From NCBI GenBank assembly GCA_031772625.1, contig CM062817.1, positions 889,252,184 through 889,316,183 on the forward strand: 64,000 bases of DNA, in the 5' to 3' direction. This stretch comes from Pinus tabuliformis (Eukaryota > Streptophyta > Pinopsida > Pinales > Pinaceae). The translations under genes and the position numbers were made by a program. Positions 58,817 to 64,000 of the stretch are shown one piece after another; positions within the stretch are counted from its first letter, which is position 1, and every line of letters starts with the position of its first letter. Below the pieces are notes generated by a model. It did not search any database. It saw only the letters and a program-made list of their open reading frames with translations, and was not told the origin of the DNA.

Positions 58817-58999
58817 GACACTCGAACTGGGTCGATATTTTCGAGTTCTTTCTTCGACAGGTTATCTGCGTCTTCTCGATCCCCGATCCCGCTTCTGATT
58901 TGTCTTTTGCATTTGAACCCCCTTCTTCTCCAAATATCCCCAGCTTATTTCTTAGGGTCATGATCCAACATGGATTTTGAATAGACTCCTAAGTCTAAG

Positions 59000-60730
59000 T
59001 ATTCCTCGCAGAGAAAAAATGAAAGTCTAAGGAAGTTCCTGGAAATAGCCCCATTGCAGCGACCGTCTTGTTCTGAATCTGTTGCAACTTGAATGGGAAA
59101 AAAAGGACTTAGGATGCAAAAGTTACGCAGAAAGAAGATGCCCTATGTTCTTTAGAAAAAGAGGAAAAATCCTCTAAAATGGGCAAAATCCCTTATAAAG
59201 AGAAATTGCATCGGACCAAGGAAAAAAGAGCGGACTTAAGCGGAAAGGGGAGAAACCCCTGATCGTCAATCCCCGACATATCGAGTCGGAGGCAGACATG
59301 CGATATAACATAAGGACCGGGCCGATGCGACACTGCGATCGCCGAAATCGGCGGATCGACATCGACGATGGCATGGGACTTAAGGCGGGACCCCGGGCCG
59401 AGCAATATTGCGATCGTCGATATCGACGTCGGCAGATCGACATCAGCATAGGTCGTGCCATATGGAAAGACCCCGGGACTTTGCGATATGCAATTGCGAC
59501 ATGTCGCATCACGACAATACAAAGGGAATGCGCCGATGCGATGAATCTGGACCCGAAAGGGTTTATAAAGACAGCTGGATATTATTTGAAGTCCGCCATA
59601 AAGCCATTTCGTTGGGATTTCAATGTTTTAATGTATTTTTACAAATACAAAGGAACCCATGACCAAGCGACCTGCGATAGCGATATAACACCTAATGGCA
59701 GACCCAAAAGGGTTTTTTGGGGCGATTTGATGGAAGTTCACGTCCGAAATATACACCCGATAGTATATTTTGCAGGCAATCTCTGTGTATTGGGATTTTG
59801 CCCAACTTCAGGTTTTTGCCTATGAAACGGCCCTAATTCCTTCTGCAACTGCTCCTGATCATCATGCCACGCTGCAGCAGGCGTTTTTACAGGCAATGAT
59901 GCATTTAGCAACCACAGCGCCGCAAAGCCAGATGGCCACTCTCGCTGGCAGGGAGCAAAGAAGCCACAGAGCCGTAAGGATAATGAATCGCAAAGAAATA
60001 GCCAGGGAAGCCAAAAAGCCGGGAAAGTACCTCAAAGTTGGCAGAGAGCTCAATTGAGCAGCGAGAGTGAAAACAAGCAACGTAGAAAGCAAAAAGCTGA
60101 AGCATGGAGCAGCCGAGGGAGTCACTTAGAGTTCAAGTGGAAAGCCAGAGGGTTGTAAACTAACAGAGAGCCAAAGAAGCCAGAGCTGAAGAGCAAAAGC
60201 CAGAGCCAAAAGCCAGAGCCAGAGCCAGAGCCAGAGCCGAGAGCCAGAGTGAGAGCCGAGAGCCAGAAAGCTGAGAGCTTCAAGAGCCAGGGATAAAATG
60301 GTGTCCGAACCCAATGTTTCTATGTAAAATAGTGGAGTTGAGCCAAGAGCTTGTCAAAAAAAAGGACTTTGCCATAATCCCAAAGAGCCTAGTCAAGTTG
60401 ATTAGAGCTCACGGAGACGTAGCCCAAGAGTTTTGGGTGAACTCCAAATTAATATTGTTGTTTTGTATGTGTTTTATTGTTGCATTGTATCTACTGTTTT
60501 AATTGCTGCTATTTTCTTTATATCAGTTTAAGCAAATCAATTTACAGCACCTCAATAGTTTAAAACAAACATAAGCATACACCCATATTTTCAAGCACAT
60601 ATTTAATTCCACACAAGTTAGTCATTAAGACTTGCGAATATTTAAGCTTTGGAAGTGGGATAGGTTCTTGTAAGTTAGACAAGAAGCCTAAGTGCCCCAT
60701 TTTCAGATCAGGTCACCATGAGGAGGTTGT
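59000..60730. other. Anomalous block inside Gypsy E between Gag start and core
   Basis: About 1.7 kb that does not read as Gag. It contains a CpG-rich patch (59280-59520) with two related units holding CGATCG and the 14-bp palindrome CGTCGATATCGACG, a plus-strand open frame of 175 codons (59298-59825) with no recognised domain, and a GCCAGA hexamer array (60177-60275). The remainder is AT-rich. Ends and target duplication were not identified. It may be captured host DNA, a further insertion, or an unusual family-specific leader. Confidence 0.5.
60177..60275 (+). repeat. GCCAGA hexamer array
   Basis: Imperfect tandem GCCAGA/GCCAAA/GAGAGCC units over about 100 bp. Confidence 0.85.
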
Positions 60731-60739
60731 CATTGCGAT

Positions 60740-60820
60740 TTATATCCGCAATTTGTTCTTCGAGCCGTGAAAATCTCACCTCTGCAGATCACGACGTTCA
60801 TTTACAGATTCATCACCCAT
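60740..60820 (-). pseudogene. Gypsy E Gag N-terminal fragment
   Basis: ATG at 60820 (MGDESVNERRD) lies 86 bp after the PBS. After a one-base frame change it reads RFSRLEEQIADINRNDNLLM, a short coiled coil typical of Gypsy Gag N-termini. It is separated from the Gag core by the anomalous block. Confidence 0.6.
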
Positions 60821-60894
60821 GATTAGGGTTTTATGATTTTCGGCCTCGCCAATCTAGATCCCTGCAATCTCCATAAAATACCCAAAGAAACCTG

Positions 60895-60905
60895 CTCTGA
60901 TACCA
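60895..60905 (-). other. Primer-binding site of Gypsy E
   Basis: TGGTATCAGAG on the minus strand, two bases from the 5' LTR; complementary to initiator tRNA-Met. Confidence 0.85.
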
Positions 60906-60907
60906 AA

Positions 60908-61834
60908 TGATCTATAAATTGTCGTGGATATTCCACTGGACAGTTTGTCACAACATATCTGATAATATTATATTAAAAATCTGATATTCTACACTATTAC
61001 AGTTTTATTTCATTTCTAGAACTGTAAAATTAACTGTAATTAATGCATGCATGTAAAAGTAAATCAACCAAAAAAGTAGAGAACGACACAATAATCTTAC
61101 ACACACATAATACACAAAATATGCTCTCTGGGGAACCCTTTCGGGAGAAAACCCAGCTGGAAGGTGAGGCCCCTTCGCACTCTTTCTCTGTCTAGAAATA
61201 TGGCTGCAGATATAAAGAAGTAATGTTTGTGGCCCATGGGCTGCTACAGTGCACAGATCCTCTCTGTGTGTTTTACCTCCTATCTCTGCTGGCTATCTTT
61301 GCTCAACTATGGAACAAAATTCTCTCGAAAGAATCGAAAGCCTCTTCCTCCTAGTGGCCCAGTTATAACACAACCTGATAGCCTACTAGTGGTTAAGTTT
61401 GACTACATCAACTCTTAACTAGAGTTACAAAATAGACTCTTCTAGAGTCTGCTACATCAAAAACACGTGGTTAGCCCCTTTTCCATGAATAATGGGGGTT
61501 GACGCGACATCCTCTCGAACAATAGGTGTGAAAACAGAAAGGTCAACTTTTGAGTGGCATAACTTTTGCATACGGACTCTGATCGACGCGATTCTTGCGG
61601 CGTTGGAAAGCTTTTTGTGTGTAGAATAGCATGGAAAGGTGTGGCACATAAGCGACAATTTCCCCCCAAAAAACGTCGTTTGATGCCTCAAAATGCTCTT
61701 GGAAGGTTTCAAACCTCGTTTTGCCAAACTGGGTCCCGCCAGTAAAAATGGTCCCATGAGCTGATTCCTCCACTTTTTCCACTCCAAATGCATCAAGATA
61801 GATGACAAACAATATAATGATCCAATTCGGACCA
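60908..61834 (-). repeat. 5' LTR of Gypsy E
   Basis: 927 bp; outer end ACCA followed by TSD ATAAA at 61835-61839. Confidence 0.9.
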
Positions 61835-61843
61835 ATAAAATTT

Positions 61844-62713
61844 CAATGTTCCACGGGGACACATCCCCCAGGGTCGGGTGCACACACCCCTCGCACCCAG
61901 GATGGGGAGTCTCTTCGGGGTGTGTTTCCCCACACACCTTTTTTGGGGAGTCTTGGGGAGACGCAAGAGGGTGCGTTTCCCTAGTGTGGGAGTCTAGACT
62001 CCCCAAAAAGGGTACGTCTGGGGGTCCCCCTTCAGTGTGGGAGTCTAGACTCCCCAAAAAGGGTGCATTTGGGCGTCCCCCTTCAAAAAGGGTGCTTATG
62101 TGCGTCCCCCTTTAAATTTGTCTAATAAGACCCAAATTAAAAAATCAAAAATCAAAACAATTAAAAAAAATTAAAATTAAAACTAAATAGAACAAAAAAA
62201 CATTAAATAACTAAAAGTCTAAAACCTAGGTTCAAACTTTGAGTTATATATATTTAATGTCCAAACTTCGAAAATATACTAGTATGTTTTGCTTTCAATT
62301 TAGATTCTAGAATGATGAATGATGAATTTAATTTTTAAATCAATGTAGATTGTAAAATGATGAATCATTGAATGATGAATGATATGGATCAATGTATTTG
62401 AATATTTCATTATTGATTTTTTATTTTTTTATCGTATCTCATGGTATGTATGAATAATTCAATAGTGAGACTTGAGTATGTCATATGAATGATGTATGTA
62501 TCAAAATGAATGATGAGGATGGGACAATGATTCAATTGTCTATTTAATATTTTTATGCTTTCATTATTGAACAATGAACAATGAATATGAACTTGAATTA
62601 TATATATATACCTCAACATCTCCCCACACCCCCGAAATTTCCCTAAAATTTGTGGGTACTCCCACACGTCCCCCCTGTGCGTCTCCCCGCACCGAAGTCT
62701 TGGTTGAACATTG
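61844..62713. mobile_element. Small non-autonomous hAT-like element 3
   Basis: Termini CAATGTTC...(reverse) CAATGTTC are flanked by exact 8-bp duplications TAAAATTT (61836-61843 and 62714-62721). The 870-bp interior has no transposase. Both subterminal zones are GC-rich (GGGGAGTCT, CCCCACAC) around an AT-rich core. The left duplication overlaps Gypsy E's TSD, so the two elements sit side by side. Confidence 0.82.
61984..62090. repeat. 51-bp subterminal tandem repeat with palindromes
   Basis: GTGTGGGAGTCTAGACTCCC recurs 51 bp apart (61984 and 62035). GGGAGTCTAGACTCCC is a perfect 16-bp palindrome in each unit. Confidence 0.88.
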
Positions 62714-62721
62714 TAAAATTT

Positions 62722-64000
62722 AGCACATGGACAAAAGCCAACCATGAGCTCTACCCCTTATCATTATGGCCACCACCCTAGTTCCTAGGGCCCCTATGAG
62801 TGCCCCTTGCATCATTAAGTAACCCATGTATGTCCCAACCCTTGGTGAGCGATGAACTACCTCACCTTAAGGGGGTAATCACTACATATCAAACACATCA
62901 TGCTCTCATCCCCTGGAGCCTCGAGCAGTAAAATAAAAGACAAAAGGAAAATGAAGAAGGGTGGAAAAGCAAAGGTCGGGGTAACTCATGTACCACGATT
63001 GCTCCCTCTTACATTCATACACCCAAATACGTGGACATCCCTCACCATTACCACCCTTGAGCTCATGGCATTTGGCCTTGAGACCCCTGTATCCCCATCC
63101 ACCTCATCATTTTTTTTAACCACATGGTGAATCGGTAACCGCCAGGCCTAATCTATGGGAGACCAAGGATCAAACCTCATAGCTGCCACTATAACACCAA
63201 GAGCATAACCAACCACCTGCAAGTCAGATATACTAAGTTCCTATGATTTTAGCAAGAGCAGACTCACGGGAAAGGGGAATCTGCCCCTCTAGCTGCCACC
63301 ACAGCAGGTCATTGTACTTAATGAGATTTGAACTTCGGTCTGCCCGGGCTTCGCCCATGTGACTTTCCGTCAAACCACACATCATTGTACACATGATGCC
63401 TACCAATTGAAGGACGTAACTTGGACATGCCCTTCCCTTTAGGGGAGGAAACACCTAATAGGGTTGTTTATTAGCCACTCCTACCTTGGGAGGTAACACC
63501 ATTACATGTTCAAAGCCCCAAATTTGGAAGGGAAACCCATTATAAAGTCTCACTTTTGCCCCATCCACCTCATCATTATCCACATGATGCCTACCAATTG
63601 AAGGACGTAACTTGGACATGCCCTTCCCTTTAGGGGAGGAAACACCTAATAGGGTTGTTTATTAGCCACTCCTACCTTGGGAGGTAACACCATTACATGT
63701 TCAAAGCCCCAAATTTGGAAGGGAAACCCATTATGAAGTCTCACTTTTGCCCCTGAATTAACAAGCTTATTCACTCAATTGCGCTAATGAATTATTGTAT
63801 CTAAAGGTCAGGAGACGCATTGGATCTTATACAGGATTGGCAGACGGTTTCATCGTGGGCTAAGCAACTTAACTGGGGCCCAAGGCCACCAAAGGATCAT
63901 ATTAACACTTGTAGCGGAAGCGTTGAGAGCCATGGGTTTCCATCATGTGACAGAGCATTATCTCATGCCATGGGCAGCCTCAACACCTTCAACGGCTTGT
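62722..64000. other. Unassigned sequence with a 201-bp duplication
   Basis: ACATGATGCCTACCAATTGA and about 165 following bases occur at 63391 and 63592 with almost no difference. No gene is recognised. Confidence 0.6.

Larger units (their letters stand above)
53405..61834 (-). mobile_element. Ty3/Gypsy chromovirus-like retrotransposon E, decayed
   Basis: LTRs 53405-54316 and 60908-61834 (about 0.92 kb) start TGATCC/TGGTCC on the minus strand and are flanked by an exact 5-bp duplication ATAAA (53400-53404 and 61835-61839). The PBS is initiator-Met type, two bases from the LTR. Order gag, protease, RT, RNase H, integrase, chromodomain-like end is that of Ty3/Gypsy chromoviruses. Many stops are present, nearly all explainable as C-to-T or G-to-A. 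An unexplained block of about 1.7 kb (59000-60730) separates the Gag start from the Gag core. Confidence 0.92.

Noticed and set aside
59298-59825. 175-codon plus-strand ORF as a real gene
   Set aside because: Arg/Asp-rich repeats come from the CG-rich direct repeats; no domain, promoter or splice evidence. Kept only as part of an anomalous block.

Overview
This is nuclear DNA of a seed plant, probably a gymnosperm. The host gene present has plant-type protein sequence and canonical GT-AG introns, but its introns are enormous and packed with nested LTR retrotransposons and hAT transposons. The gymnosperm placement is an inference from intron size and transposon load, not a species identification.

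Host gene. Six short exons on the minus strand (43052-42999, 42849-42721, 42163-42071, 41951-41805, 19467-19370, 19255-19171) join in frame into about 202 contiguous residues of the exocyst subunit SEC10, with no stop codon. The fourth and fifth exons are separated by a 22.3 kb intron. Neither the N-terminal exons nor the last C-terminal exons are in the window, so if the gene is complete all 64 kb may lie inside this one locus, with only 0.6 kb of recognised exon.

Left part (1-19170, downstream of the last visible exon). An RNase H-like ORF (89-514) and a plant-mobile-domain-like pseudogene (1953-693) come first. Next is gag-only LTR element A (PBS at 3209, gag pseudogene, 3' LTR 5316-13505). 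Its 3' LTR holds a 93-bp tandem array and a nested Copia element without gag (6157-10195, TSD ATCAA). An almost complete hAT transposon (14272-18025, 8-bp TSD) follows.

Giant intron (19468-41804). A Copia LTR remnant (20988-22056) is followed by decayed Copia C (22745-about 36459). Copia C is split by a complete gag-only element B (27398-35650; LTRs of 3.1 kb, TSD ATCCC, intact 469-codon gag). Two later tandem duplications (646 and 467 bp) modified Copia C. The rest is degraded sequence with a minisatellite, a coiled-coil ORF and two TATA-like sites.

Right part (43053-64000, upstream of the first visible exon). Gag-less Copia D (44958-52136, TSD CATGG) carries a non-autonomous hAT (49985-51456, TSD CCAGCAAC) in its 5' LTR. 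Then come a chromodomain Ty3/Gypsy element E (53405-61834, TSD ATAAA) and a further small hAT-like element (61844-62713, TSD TAAAATTT).

Themes. The LTR elements split roles: elements A and B encode Gag only, and Copia A and D encode Pol without Gag. Stop codons across the elements are overwhelmingly CAG-to-TAG, CAA-to-TAA, CGA-to-TGA or TGG-to-TAG changes, as expected from deamination of methylated cytosine. Six exact target-site duplications, or near-exact in one case, allow insertion order to be reconstructed.
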